NCBI GenBank assembly: GCA_900554565.1
Contig: USHX01000010.1
Location: 1 to 47,464, forward strand
DNA length: 47,464 nt
Origin: an uncultured Clostridium sp.
GTDB lineage: Bacteria > Bacillota > Clostridia > TANB77 > CAG-508
Direction of reading: 5' to 3'
The notes under the pieces were generated by a model, which worked only from the letters and a program-made list of their open reading frames with translations, searched no databases and had not been told where the DNA came from. Shown here piece by piece: positions 8,814-18,053 of this stretch. A program made the translations under genes and the position numbers. Within the stretch, counting starts at the first letter, position 1. Each line of letters opens with the position of its first letter.

Positions 8814-10511
8814 ATGAAGCAAAAGAAAAATACCAAAATATTGATGATATTAATAATATTAGTTTTACTTATAATACTAGTAGCAGGTGGAGTATATGCA
8901 TATTTAGTCGCAGACTTATTTAGAAGTGACAAAGACATATTTTTTAAATATGCAAGTAAATTGGCAGATAAAAAGCAAGGCTTAATAAATGAAAATTTAA
9001 GCCAATACATAGAAAAAAAGAAAACAAATGCATATACAAATGAAGCAGAATTTAAGCCAAATGTAACAGCAAAAAGTGGGCAAAGTGAATTTGACAATGT
9101 GAATAAATTTAATGCGAGTTTTACAGGCAAAGTTGATAAAACAAATTCAAAATCAGAACAAAATGTAAGCTTAAATTATTCAGACTCTGTGAAGTTTCCA
9201 GTAAATTATAGAAAAATAGACAATGAAACTGGCTTACAAACAGATTATGTAGGAAACAAATACATTGTGTTAGACACTGAAAATACTAGTAATTTAGCAA
9301 ACAGTAGCGAAATACAAGAAATTGAAACAGATATAAATAGTTTAGAAAAAATAACACAGTTAAACTTATCTGAAACTGAAAAAGACCAAATAATAAATAC
9401 ATATATGCAAGTATTAACAGAAAATTTAACTACAGATAAATTTTCTAAAATAACAGACTCTAATAAAAAAGGATACAAATTACAATTAACAGGTGATGAC
9501 ATAAAAAATATTGAGATAAAACTACTAGAAACATTAAAAAATGACCAAACAACATTAGACAAGTTAAATGAGTATCTAAAAGAACAAAAAAATTCAGCTA
9601 AAATAACATCAAATACTATTGATAGAGCAATAAAAAACATCAGCAATCAAGATTTAGAAAATGAAAAATTAGAAATAACACTATTTGTATCAAAAGGTAA
9701 AGTAGACAATATTACAATAGAAACCAATGAAATCAAACTAGAAATTGCAAAAACAGAAAATAATAATATAGCACAATATAATATTAATTTTGAAGTATTG
9801 CAAAACAATAACCAAGAGGCGATTTCTAAAATATCAGTTATAGCAAAATATGAAGGATTAAAAGAAAAACAAAAAGTATCAGAAAGTTATGAAATTGAAC
9901 TTGCAAACGAAGAAATAACATATGACTATAAAATAGACAATAATGTTAGTTTTGGTGAAGGCATAGAAATAGAAGATTTTTCAAATAGCAATAGTATGAA
10001 ACTAGCAGATTATGATGAAGAAAAAGTAGCTACATTTATGCAAGCAGTATTTGCAAGAATTGAGCAAACAAACAAAAAACAAATGGAAGAACTAGGAGTA
10101 GAAGAGAATCCAATAACAAAAATGTTTCCATCATTAGCAGAAACACTTCCAATGTCACAAGATGGTCAAGGCGATGAAGAAACAATAAATAATTTTAATC
10201 AAAAATTTGAAATGTATGCAAGTACAAACCTCCAAGGAACAACTGTAAAAGGCTTAATAACAACAATATCAACAAATAATGGAATAAATAGTTCATCAGA
10301 TGAAGATGATGGAAGCGATGATGAGCAAGACACAACTAAATCAAAATATGAAATAAAAGAAATTAATTATAATGGCGAAGAATATGATGTAAATCAACAA
10401 AATATAACATTTATAAAAAGTGATGTAGCAGTTGATAAATATTATAGAGTAGAATTTGAAAAAGACCAAGATACAGGAGTAATTTATAGAGCTGTTATAA
10501 ATGAAAAATAA
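8814..10511 (+). CDS. Single-pass membrane protein with large extracytoplasmic domain
   Basis: The product (about 565 residues from the ATG at 8814) has a short basic start (MKQKKNTK), one transmembrane helix at about residues 9-30, and a long, charged, mostly beta-type exterior domain with an acidic Ser/Asp/Glu stretch near the end (SSDEDDGSDDEQDTT). The start is uncertain: GGAAAGGG at 8792-8799 could serve ATG 8802 or ATG 8814. I do not recognise the family. It stands alone between yebC and a terminator, just upstream of the spoIIIA operon. Confidence 0.55.
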   Translation: MKQKKNTKILMILIILVLLIILVAGGVYAYLVADLFRSDKDIFFKYASKLADKKQGLINENLSQYIEKKKTNAYTNEAEFKPNVTAKSGQSEFDNVNKFNASFTGKVDKTNSKSEQNVSLNYSDSVKFPVNYRKIDNETGLQTDYVGNKYIVLDTENTSNLANSSEIQEIETDINSLEKITQLNLSETEKDQIINTYMQVLTENLTTDKFSKITDSNKKGYKLQLTGDDIKNIEIKLLETLKNDQTTLDKLNEYLKEQKNSAKITSNTIDRAIKNISNQDLENEKLEITLFVSKGKVDNITIETNEIKLEIAKTENNNIAQYNINFEVLQNNNQEAISKISVIAKYEGLKEKQKVSESYEIELANEEITYDYKIDNNVSFGEGIEIEDFSNSNSMKLADYDEEKVATFMQAVFARIEQTNKKQMEELGVEENPITKMFPSLAETLPMSQDGQGDEETINNFNQKFEMYASTNLQGTTVKGLITTISTNNGINSSSDEDDGSDDEQDTTKSKYEIKEINYNGEEYDVNQQNITFIKSDVAVDKYYRVEFEKDQDTGVIYRAVINEK

Positions 10512-10530
10512 AATATAAAAATAATAGTAG

Positions 10531-10580
10531 AAAAAAATGTCGCAAAGGAAACAACCTTAAAGGCGGCATTTTTTGCGCTT
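10531..10580 (+). terminator. Rho-independent terminator before the spoIIIA operon
   Basis: ATGTCGC near 10538-10543 pairs with GCGGCAT near 10563-10569, with an inner AAGG/CCTT stem, and a T-run follows. It isolates the spoIIIA operon from the upstream gene. Confidence 0.8.
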
Positions 10581-10622
10581 AAAAGACATATTTAGTATGT
10601 TAAAAAGTAGAAAGGAAAGCTT

Positions 10623-11502
10623 ATGAAAGAAATAAAAGAAGTTCTAAAATATTTTCCGGCAAACATATACAATTTGATAAATGAAGCAATAAATCAAAAT
10701 GAAATGGTGGAAACAGAATTAAGAGAAATTAGGATAAGAGCTAATAGGCCCATAATCTTAAGGCTCAGAAATGTAGATATATTAATAGAATATAAAGTAA
10801 CAAGTAGTGAGATTTTGCAAATAGTAGAAAAACTATGTAATAACTCTATATATGCCTATAAAAATCAAATGTGTGAAGGATTTATAACAGTAAGAGGTGG
10901 TCATAGAGTTGGAATAACTGGAACAGCAGTAATAGAAAACGGTAAAATAATAAACTTAAAATATATAGCAAGTATAAACTTTAGAATAGCAAGAGAGATT
11001 ATAGGCTGTAGCAAAAATATTTTAAAAGAAATAGTGGATATACCTAATAATTCAATATTTACAACTCTATTAGTATCTCCACCCGGATACGGAAAAACAA
11101 CAATGCTAAGAGACATAATAAGAAATATAAGTAATGGAATTCCAAAAGCAAATTTTTATGGAAAGACATGTGGACTTGTAGATGAAAGAGGAGAAATAGC
11201 AGCTATGTATCAAGGAATACCGCAAAATGATATAGGAATAAGAACAGATGTTATTGAAAATATATCAAAATCTCAAGGAATGAAGATATTAATAAGAACA
11301 ATGGCACCAGAAGTAATTGCTTGTGATGAAATTGGCTCAAAAGAAGATATAGAAGCAATTCGGAGAAGCTATGCTTGCAGGAGTAAAAGGCATATTTACA
11401 ATGCATGGGAAAAACATGGAAGACATAAAAAACAATGTGCAAATAAATAGACTTTTGGAAACAAAACAAATAGAAAAAATAATATTTTTAGGAAAATCTT
11501 AA
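10623..11502 (+). CDS. spoIIIAA: Stage III sporulation protein AA (ATPase), broken by a +1 shift at CGG
   Basis: SpoIIIAA is the mother-cell ATPase of the SpoIIIA-SpoIIQ feeding-tube complex. Walker A (PPGYGKTT, residues 153-160) and Walker B (VIACDEIG, 231-238) are intact. At codon 247 (CGG, 11361-11363) the original frame leaves the family sequence and stops at 11450. Dropping the C gives GGA and restores the normal ending (EAMLAGVKGIFTMHG and so on) to a stop at 11500-11502. The joined protein has 292 residues, close to the usual length. So the gene is a pseudogene, contains a base-call error, or is read by +1 frameshifting. The start has GAAAGGAAA upstream. It is the first gene of the spoIIIA operon. 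Confidence 0.9.
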
Positions 11503-11570
11503 AATAAGTTCTAAATAAAAAATAAGTTGCATATAATAAAATATCAAAAGAAGGGACAAGGTATTTTAAT

Positions 11571-12080
11571 ATGCAAATAATAAAGTATTTTATGCTATTT
11601 TGTATTTTGATAGCATCTAGTTTAATAGGAAAATTTCTAGCAAAAAAATATGTATATAGGTTAGAAGAATTAGAGGAAATAGAAAACATTTTAAATATAA
11701 TAAAAAATAAAATAAAATTTACATATGAACCAATACCAGAAATATTTGAAGAAATTTCTGAAAACTCAAGCAAAAATATAGAGAATATCTTTAAAAATGC
11801 AAAAGAAAAAATGAACGAAAAATCCGTATCACAAGCATGGGAAGAAGCAATAGAAGAATCAGAAAATAACTTGAAAAAGGAAGACAAAAAAGTACTAAAA
11901 ACAATGTCAAAACTATTAGGATTAACAGATGTAGATGGACAAATTAGTCAAATAGAAATAACAGAGAAATTTTTACAAGACAATATTGAAACAGCTAAAA
12001 GAGAAAAACAAAGTAATGAAAGATTATATACAAGATTAGGAACAATAATGGGACTAGCAATTGTAATTGTATTATTTTAA
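11571..12080 (+). CDS. spoIIIAB: Stage III sporulation protein AB
   Basis: The 169-residue protein begins with a membrane helix (residues 4-20) and has the SpoIIIAB/PilC-like helical pattern: LEELEEIENILNIIKNKIKF near residue 30, a central coiled part, LTDVDGQ near residue 120 and a closing hydrophobic helix (GTIMGLAIVIVLF). It resembles a type II secretion F-protein domain and is an inner part of the SpoIIIA export complex. Gene order and length match the family. Confidence 0.9.
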   Translation: MQIIKYFMLFCILIASSLIGKFLAKKYVYRLEELEEIENILNIIKNKIKFTYEPIPEIFEEISENSSKNIENIFKNAKEKMNEKSVSQAWEEAIEESENNLKKEDKKVLKTMSKLLGLTDVDGQISQIEITEKFLQDNIETAKREKQSNERLYTRLGTIMGLAIVIVLF

Positions 12081-12106
12081 AATTTTGAGAAAGGAATGGA
12101 TTAAAA

Positions 12107-12301
12107 ATGGATATTAATTTGTTATTTAAAATAGCAGCAATCGGAATATTAGTTGCAGTATTACATCAAGTTTTAGTAAGAGCTGGAAGGGAAGATCAAG
12201 CAATGATGACAACTCTGGCTGGTTTGGTTATAGTTTTGACAATGGTAATAAAGGAAATAAGTGGATTATTTGATACTGTTCGTACAATATTTAATTTATA
12301 G
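12107..12301 (+). CDS. spoIIIAC: Stage III sporulation protein AC
   Basis: This 64-residue, two-helix membrane protein carries the typical SpoIIIAC sequence (KIAAIGILVAVLHQVLVRAG, then REDQAMMTTLAGLVIVL). GAAAGGAATGG gives the ribosome site. It is normally followed within a few bases by spoIIIAD; here 236 bases containing a palindromic element intervene. Confidence 0.93.
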   Translation: MDINLLFKIAAIGILVAVLHQVLVRAGREDQAMMTTLAGLVIVLTMVIKEISGLFDTVRTIFNL

Positions 12302-12324
12302 CTTTAAATTTTAAAACTTTATAA

Positions 12325-12441
12325 TGCAATCAATATATTTTTTATTTGTGACTCCCACCTTTTAACTGTCTGTAATTACATAACAGACAGTATAAAAGTC
12401 GGTCCCCCGAATTGTCACTGCATAAAAAATATATTATTGCA
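12325..12441. repeat. Three-way-junction palindromic element in the spoIIIAC-spoIIIAD gap
   Basis: The outer arms are 12325-12345 and 12422-12441 (about 20 bp, one base unpaired), continued inward by GTGAC (12348-12352) with GTCAC (12414-12418). Inside are two hairpins: a stem of about 15 bp, 12359-12373 with 12383-12398, and a short TCGG/CCGA hairpin at 12399-12410 with loop TCCC. The core is richer in G and C than its surroundings. It could be a MITE-like insertion, a processing site or a structured regulatory RNA. No target-site duplication is obvious and no second copy was seen in the window. Confidence 0.6.
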
Positions 12442-12537
12442 CAGAATAAATGATTTATTAACATTAGGAAAATTGCTACAGTATAAAATATATTGTTAAG
12501 TTAGGAAATCAATGAAATAAAAAGAGGTGGGATAAAA

Positions 12538-12924
12538 ATGGAAGTCGTAAAAATTATTGGAATTGCGCTAATAGCTCTAATAATAATAATCTTACTAAAA
12601 CAATATAGACCAGAATTTGCAATATATATAAGTCTATTAACAGGAGTACTAATATTAGTACTTGTAATGGATAGGTTATCAGGAATAATCAATTTATTAC
12701 AAACACTTGCAAACAAAACATCAATAAACAGCACCTTTTTGGCATTACTAATAAAAATTACAGGAATAGCATTTTTATCCGAATTTGCAGTAAGTGTATG
12801 TAAAGACTCAGGAGAAACAGCAATAGCAAGCAAAATTGAAATGGGAACAAAAATTATTATAATATCAATGTCAATTCCAATTATATCTAGCCTACTAGAA
12901 ATAATTATAAATATCTTGCCATAA
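12538..12924 (+). CDS. spoIIIAD: Stage III sporulation protein AD
   Basis: The 128-residue polytopic membrane protein matches SpoIIIAD, with the conserved stretches LLKQYRPEFAIYISLLTGV, ITGIAFLSEFAVSVCKDSGE and AIASKIEMGTKIIIISMSIP. It works with SpoIIIAC and SpoIIIAE in the mother-cell side of the channel. AGAGGTGGG precedes the ATG. Its upstream spacer holds the three-way-junction element, which may affect how it is expressed relative to spoIIIAC. Confidence 0.93.
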   Translation: MEVVKIIGIALIALIIIILLKQYRPEFAIYISLLTGVLILVLVMDRLSGIINLLQTLANKTSINSTFLALLIKITGIAFLSEFAVSVCKDSGETAIASKIEMGTKIIIISMSIPIISSLLEIIINILP

Positions 12925-12939
12925 GGAAAGGTAAAACAA

Positions 12940-14104
12940 ATGAAAAATGCAAACAAAATTTTAATAATATTTATGGTAATTATAATTACAATATTAAATC
13001 AAAATGTTAGTTATGCAGAAGAACAAAACGAAGAATTATCAAATCAGCAAGAACAATTCAAGATAAGTGATTTTTTACAAAGTTCAAAACAATATGAGCA
13101 AAGTGATTTTTTTGAAGGTATAGACACAAGCCAAATACTTAATAATGCCATAAAAGGAGAAATTGATAATTCAACAATACTAAAAAAAGTACTTAATTTA
13201 ATAGGTGGCGAAGTTACTCAAAACATAAAAAGTATAATTAGCATTTTGGCAATTATAATAATACATACAATTTTAAAGTCCATAAGTGATAGCTTAGAAA
13301 ATGATGGAATAGCCAAACTTATATATTATGTGCAATACATATTAATTGTAACAATAATAATGACAAATTTTACTGAAATAATAAAATTAGTTCAAGACAC
13401 TTCTAGTAATTTGGTTGGTTTTATGAATCTTCTAGTGCCTCTTTTAATAGCACTTATAACATATACAGGAAGCTTAACAACAAGTAGTATTGTAGAACCA
13501 TTAATATTATTTCTAGTAAATTTTGTAGGAAATATAATTCAAACAATAATAATACCATTGGTATTAGTTTTAACAAGTTTAGTAATAATATCTAAAATAT
13601 CAGATAAAGTTCAAATAGACAAGTTATCATCATTCTTAAAATCAGGAACAACATGGTTTTTAGGAATTATATTAACAATATTTGTAGGTGTTGTTTCTTT
13701 AGAAGGCACATTGGCTAGCAGTGTAGATGGAATAACAGCAAAAACTGCGAAAACAGTAGTTAGTTCTGCAATTCCAGTAGTAGGCAAAATATTAGGCGAT
13801 GCAGTAGATACAGTTCTACGGTTGTGGAATAGTATTAAAAAATGCAATAGGAATAGTTGGAGTAATAATTGTACTAGGAATTTGTATAAGCCCTGTGATA
13901 AAACTTGCAATATTAACAGTTTCATATAAGCTACTTGCAGCAGTAATTCAACCAATAGCTGATGGCAAAATAATAAGCTTGTTAGAACAAATAGGAGATA
14001 TATTCAAAATATTTTTAGGGATTTTATGCTCATTATCATTTATGCTAATAATTGGAATTACTTTAGTTTTGAAAATATCGAACAATGTAATAATGTATAG
14101 GTAG
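12940..14104 (+). CDS. spoIIIAE: Stage III sporulation protein AE, broken by a +1 shift at CGG
   Basis: SpoIIIAE is the largest membrane part of the SpoIIIA channel. The protein has a signal-like N-terminal helix (residues 5-22, ending SYAEE) and several transmembrane segments. At codon 294 (CGG, 13819-13821) the original frame turns into non-family sequence and stops at 13929. Skipping the C gives GGT and restores LGCGIVLKNAIGIVG and the usual closing helices to a stop at 14104, for a joined length of about 387 residues, normal for the family. It begins 15 bases after spoIIIAD. This is the second CGG break within one operon, which makes random decay less likely. Confidence 0.9.
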
Positions 14105-14110
14105 GTAAAA

Positions 14111-14728
14111 ATGATAGAATTTATAAGTACATGGGTCAAAGGGCTTGGCGTTGCAATTGTAATAGTTTCAATAATAGAAATGATATTGCCAAACAACAAA
14201 ACAAAAAAATATATAAAAATGGTACTTGGAATATATATAATTTTTAATATTATATCTCCATTGGTAAAGAACAAAGATAAATTAAACTTGGGAAATTTGA
14301 ATTTAAACGATTACACAGTAAACACAAGTACAAGTGTAGACCAAACAAGTATGAATAAGAGAATAGAAACATTATATGAAGATGAACTTGAAAAAGATAT
14401 AACAAAAAAGCTAAAAGAAAAGGGATATGAACTATCAGAATGTAAAGTTACAGCTAAAATAGATGAAAACGAAAACAATAAAGATGAAACGAAAATAAGT
14501 AATATAAAAATCAAAGTAGAAAAAAAGGTAGCAAAGCAATCAGAAGAAAACAGTGTAGAAAATAAAATAGTAACAGGTATACAGCAGATAAAAAAAGTAG
14601 ATATAGGGAAAGCAAAAGAAAAAGAAACAAAAAATTCATCTAAAATATCAAAAACAGAGCTGGAAGATATTAAAAAATTTTTAATAGAAGAATACGAGGT
14701 GAATAAAAAATGTTTGGAAATAAATTAA
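14111..14728 (+). CDS. spoIIIAF: Stage III sporulation protein AF
   Basis: The 205-residue protein has two N-terminal transmembrane helices (about residues 8-26 and 34-52) with the typical EMILPNNKTKKYIKMVLG between them, then a soluble charged domain. This is the SpoIIIAF layout. Its end overlaps the start of spoIIIAG by 19 bases, indicating translational coupling. Confidence 0.92.
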   Translation: MIEFISTWVKGLGVAIVIVSIIEMILPNNKTKKYIKMVLGIYIIFNIISPLVKNKDKLNLGNLNLNDYTVNTSTSVDQTSMNKRIETLYEDELEKDITKKLKEKGYELSECKVTAKIDENENNKDETKISNIKIKVEKKVAKQSEENSVENKIVTGIQQIKKVDIGKAKEKETKNSSKISKTELEDIKKFLIEEYEVNKKCLEIN

Positions 14729-15339
14729 AAAGCATTATAAAGCAGGAAGAGAATCCGGAAGGCAATAATAAGAAAAAAATTGAAAATTTAGTATTTTTTA
14801 TAGTTGTTCTAATAATCACAATAGTTGTAATAAATGTTATATGGAATGGAAATAAGAAAACAAATAACCAAGAAACAAATATAGATAATAAAAAGTTAGC
14901 AGAAAGTCAGAATACATTATCTGGAACAAGTGACATTCAAAGTAGTAATACTCAAAATGAACTAGAAACTAAACTGGAAAAAATACTGTCTAAAATACAG
15001 GGCGTAGGGGAAGTACAAGTATGCATAAATTATCAAGAGTCTGCTGAAGTAGTAGCAATGTACAATGAAAACTCTAAGACTAGTAGTACAGAAGAAACAG
15101 ATACATCAGGTGGCACAAGAAAAATTGAAGAAACAGATACACAAAAAGACATAATATATAAAGAAGATAATGGAGAAAAAACTCCAATAACTAAAAAGGT
15201 TGTTCAACCAAAAATAGAAGGTGCAATAATAACTGCAAAAGGGGCAAATAATGCAGAAACTAAAACTAATATAATTCAAGCAGTAGAAGCGGTAACAGGA
15301 TTAGCAACACATAAAATACAAGTATTTGAGATGAATTAG
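14710..15339 (+). CDS. spoIIIAG: Stage III sporulation protein AG
   Basis: The 209-residue protein has one membrane helix at about residues 27-45 and an outer domain with the ring-building-motif type segment (ELETKLEKILSKIQGVGEVQ), plus a C-terminal VEAVTGLATHKIQVFEM. SpoIIIAG forms the large ring in the space between mother cell and forespore. An Asn/Ser/Thr-rich linker joins helix and ring domain. Ribosome site and overlap with spoIIIAF support the ATG. Confidence 0.93.
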   Translation: MFGNKLKSIIKQEENPEGNNKKKIENLVFFIVVLIITIVVINVIWNGNKKTNNQETNIDNKKLAESQNTLSGTSDIQSSNTQNELETKLEKILSKIQGVGEVQVCINYQESAEVVAMYNENSKTSSTEETDTSGGTRKIEETDTQKDIIYKEDNGEKTPITKKVVQPKIEGAIITAKGANNAETKTNIIQAVEAVTGLATHKIQVFEMN

Positions 15340-15357
15340 AAAGGATGGATTTTTAAG

Positions 15358-16023
15358 ATGAAAATATTAAAGAAAAACCAAATAGTTATATATGTAATAG
15401 CAATAATGCTTATGACTGCTGGATATTTGAATTACAGTACAAATGATAGCAATAACTCTGTAGAAACAAGCATGAATATAGAATCAAAAGATGATAGCAA
15501 ATTGGCGGATATAGGTGATGCGACTTTAGTGAATAGTAATGATGTAGTTGAAAGTAATACACAAGCACAAGAAACTACAGCAGAAGCGGAAAATAACACA
15601 ACCAATAATGACACTACTACAAATGAAACACAAACTAATGAAGTAGAAACAAGTACTGATTCAGTAAAAAATAGCAAAGATGACTATTTTTCAAAATCAA
15701 AACTAGAAAGAGAAACTATGTATTCTCAAATGCTTGAAACATATGAAAAAGTTTTAAATAGTACAAATGCTGAAGAAGTACAAAAACAATCAGCCACAAC
15801 AGAAATTAAAAAAATAAATGATACTAAAAATAGTATTATGATTTGCGAAAATTTGATTCAAACTAAAGGATTTGATGATTGTGTTATTTTTGTTAATGGA
15901 GATAGTGTTAGTATTATTGTAAAAAAAGATGAACTTGCTAAAGAAGATGTTGCTCAAATTCAAAATATTATTTCTAGAGAAATGAATAGCCAAATTGAAA
16001 ATATACATATTGCAAATAAATAG
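15358..16023 (+). CDS. spoIIIAH: Stage III sporulation protein AH
   Basis: The 221-residue protein has an N-terminal membrane helix (about 8-25), a Thr/Asn/Glu-rich linker (to about residue 115) and a C-terminal domain of the YscJ/FliF type (starting near SKLERETMYSQMLETYEKVL), which in SpoIIIAH binds forespore SpoIIQ. It closes the spoIIIA operon. AGAAAGGATGG lies upstream. Confidence 0.92.
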   Translation: MKILKKNQIVIYVIAIMLMTAGYLNYSTNDSNNSVETSMNIESKDDSKLADIGDATLVNSNDVVESNTQAQETTAEAENNTTNNDTTTNETQTNEVETSTDSVKNSKDDYFSKSKLERETMYSQMLETYEKVLNSTNAEEVQKQSATTEIKKINDTKNSIMICENLIQTKGFDDCVIFVNGDSVSIIVKKDELAKEDVAQIQNIISREMNSQIENIHIANK

Positions 16024-16111
16024 TATTGTTATTACTTTAGTTTAGTTGAAAACAAAAAAATACAAGCTTTAAGCAGGATAAAAAATCACTCCTATTTTTT
16101 TGAGAAATGTA

Positions 16112-16140
16112 TTGACTATGAAATTTTTTATCTATATAAT
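16112..16140 (+). promoter_or_regulatory. Sigma-A-type promoter upstream of the pilin-lectin gene
   Basis: TTGACT (16112-16117), a 17-base spacer and TATAAT (16135-16140) form a near-consensus promoter. About 155 bases of leader separate it from the pilin-lectin start; no known riboswitch class was recognised there. Confidence 0.75.
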
Positions 16141-16298
16141 ATAGTTAAATTATAACTATTTTTGATATAAAAGTAGAAACAGAACTTTGAAAAGTTAATA
16201 CCTGTATATAGTTTGAAATTCTAAAGGATACTTTTATATAAAAATGGAAATAATTAAAACAAAAGCAAAGAATAAACTAAAGAAGGGAGAAGTTTTTT

Positions 16299-17657
16299 AT
16301 GCAAAGAATAGTAAAAAACAATAAGGTAAACAAAGAAAAAGATATAGTGAAAAAACAAACAGGTATTACATTAATCGCATTAGTGATAACAATTATTGTG
16401 CTTTTAATACTTGCAGGAGTAAGTATAGCAACATTAACAGGAAATAATGGTATATTAACACAAGCAAATCAGGCAAAGGAAAATAATAATAGTGCAGCAG
16501 CAAAGGAAAAGGTACAAGTAGAGGCATTAGGAAGTATAGACAAAGATGGGAAATTTAATGAAGGTACATTCAAGGAAAATGTAAAAAATAATATCAAAGG
16601 AAGTCGTATAAGCGAAAGTGGAAATTCATTAATTGTGACAGTAGATGGATATGATGTACCAGTAGATAAAGGATCAGGTGAAGTAGGAGAGCCAAGTAAA
16701 GGCGATGGAACAACACCACCATCAGCAAGTGTGCAACCAGGAACAGTTGTATCTAAGACAGAAAAGAATAATTATGTAGATAACAATGGAGACACAGCGA
16801 CAGTACCAGCAGGATTTACAGTATCTAAAATAGAAGAAGAACAAAATATAGCAAATGGCTTAGTTATTTATGATATACCAGAAAAAGAGATTTCAAGTGT
16901 TAATTGGACAACTAAAAATGATGATGGAGCATATAATGTACAAACATTATATAACCAATTCGTATGGATACCAGTAGCAAATGAAACAGTATATCAAAGA
17001 AATTTTACTTATCCAAGTTATTACTCTAGTTATATGGATATAACGCCAGACAATTCAACATTTACAGATACAGGATATTTGCCAACAGATATCCAACCAA
17101 CAACAGATGATGCAACAAACAATGAAACAGCAGAAAGAACAGCAGTACTAAAGTATAATGGATTTTATATAGCAAGATATGAAGCAGGAAAAGATGGTTC
17201 AAATGTAATAAGCAAACAAAATGTAACTGTATATACAGATAAAACTCAAGAAGAATTTAAATCTATAGGAAAAACAATGTATGGAGATAGTAGTCAATAC
17301 GTAAAAAGTGCAATGTGTTCAGGAATACAATGGGACATGGTAATGCAATTTGTAGATGGAAAAACAGATGGAAATGAAAATACTTATGATGTAAGAACAT
17401 ATACTTCAATTAGACATACAGGAAGTGAAACAGAAGCAGGAAAGAATACAGCAGATAAAGTGCAAAACATATATGATCTTGAAGGAAATTGCGTGGAATA
17501 TGTAGCTGAAAAAAATAACACTAGCAAACCTTTCACCAATCGAGGGGGCGATTACAGCTATGGTAGCCGTAGCTACCGCACAGCTAGTCATCGCGTTAGT
17601 GATCTTGGCAGTGGATATAGCACCTATACTTTCCGCCCTGCACTTTATGTAGAGTAG
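16299..17657 (+). CDS. Pilin-like protein with C-type-lectin/FGE-like variable domain (candidate DGR target)
   Basis: The 452-residue protein starts with a prepilin-type segment (residues about 23-45, GITLIALVITIIVLLILAG) in which the usual glutamate after the cleavage site is replaced by alanine. A coiled stretch, a Gly/Ser/Pro linker (about 125-150) and a C-terminal formylglycine-generating-enzyme/C-type-lectin-like domain follow. That domain shows FVWIPVAN, YNGFYIARYEAG, NIYDLEGNCVEYVAE and RGGDYSYGS, and ends FRPALYVE. The last 35 codons differ from the rest in base and codon use and look like a DGR variable region. The protein is probably surface-exposed, displaying a variable lectin fold on a pilin anchor. 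No reverse transcriptase is in the window. Confidence 0.8.
   Translation: MQRIVKNNKVNKEKDIVKKQTGITLIALVITIIVLLILAGVSIATLTGNNGILTQANQAKENNNSAAAKEKVQVEALGSIDKDGKFNEGTFKENVKNNIKGSRISESGNSLIVTVDGYDVPVDKGSGEVGEPSKGDGTTPPSASVQPGTVVSKTEKNNYVDNNGDTATVPAGFTVSKIEEEQNIANGLVIYDIPEKEISSVNWTTKNDDGAYNVQTLYNQFVWIPVANETVYQRNFTYPSYYSSYMDITPDNSTFTDTGYLPTDIQPTTDDATNNETAERTAVLKYNGFYIARYEAGKDGSNVISKQNVTVYTDKTQEEFKSIGKTMYGDSSQYVKSAMCSGIQWDMVMQFVDGKTDGNENTYDVRTYTSIRHTGSETEAGKNTADKVQNIYDLEGNCVEYVAEKNNTSKPFTNRGGDYSYGSRSYRTASHRVSDLGSGYSTYTFRPALYVE
17533..17652 (+). other. Candidate DGR variable region at the 3' end of the pilin-lectin gene
   Basis: From GGC at 17547 through CCT at 17639, 29 of 31 codons end in C or T, while the rest of the gene favours A-ending codons. 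Adenine is also depleted compared with the surrounding DNA. This is what mutation of AAY codons at adenines would leave: first and second bases changed, the pyrimidine third base kept. The codons specify Ser, Tyr, Asp, Arg, His and Thr, the usual outcome. Just after the stop, CTGCGCTCTGTG (17661-17672) imperfectly repeats CTGCACTTTATG (17638-17649). The template repeat and reverse transcriptase must lie elsewhere. Confidence 0.65.
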
Positions 17658-17818
17658 AACTGCGCTCTGTGAAAACTAATATTAGAATAATAGAATACTA
17701 TGAAAATATAGTAAATCAAGAATTATATAATATTAACGAACTCTAGTACGTTAATAAGGAAATTTTTTATACCTTCCAATTTTAACTGGACGATATAAGA
17801 AATTATATTATAAAAAAT

Positions 17819-17876
17819 AAACCAGCTAAATTGTTAAAAAATAGACTAACAATTTTAGGTGGTTTTAGCTTTTTAT
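17819..17876 (+). terminator. Terminator after the pilin-lectin gene
   Basis: A long stem (17819-17836 with 17847-17864) with a short loop is followed by TTTTAGCTTTTT. The 396-base gap between the two pilin genes (17658-18053) otherwise holds AT-rich sequence with no gene that I can support. Confidence 0.7.
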
Positions 17877-18053
17877 TAAAGTGACTTGTATAATTTACAT
17901 ATTGTTTGATATGTTAAATTCTAATATGATGAGCTCTTCTTAATTCAAGATTTTTAACGTCTTTAGGTTGATTTCTAAACATTTTATTGCTATAATAACT
18001 TTAAATTTCAAGTCTTAAAGTTAAATACTTTAGGATGGAATAGGGGAAGAAAA

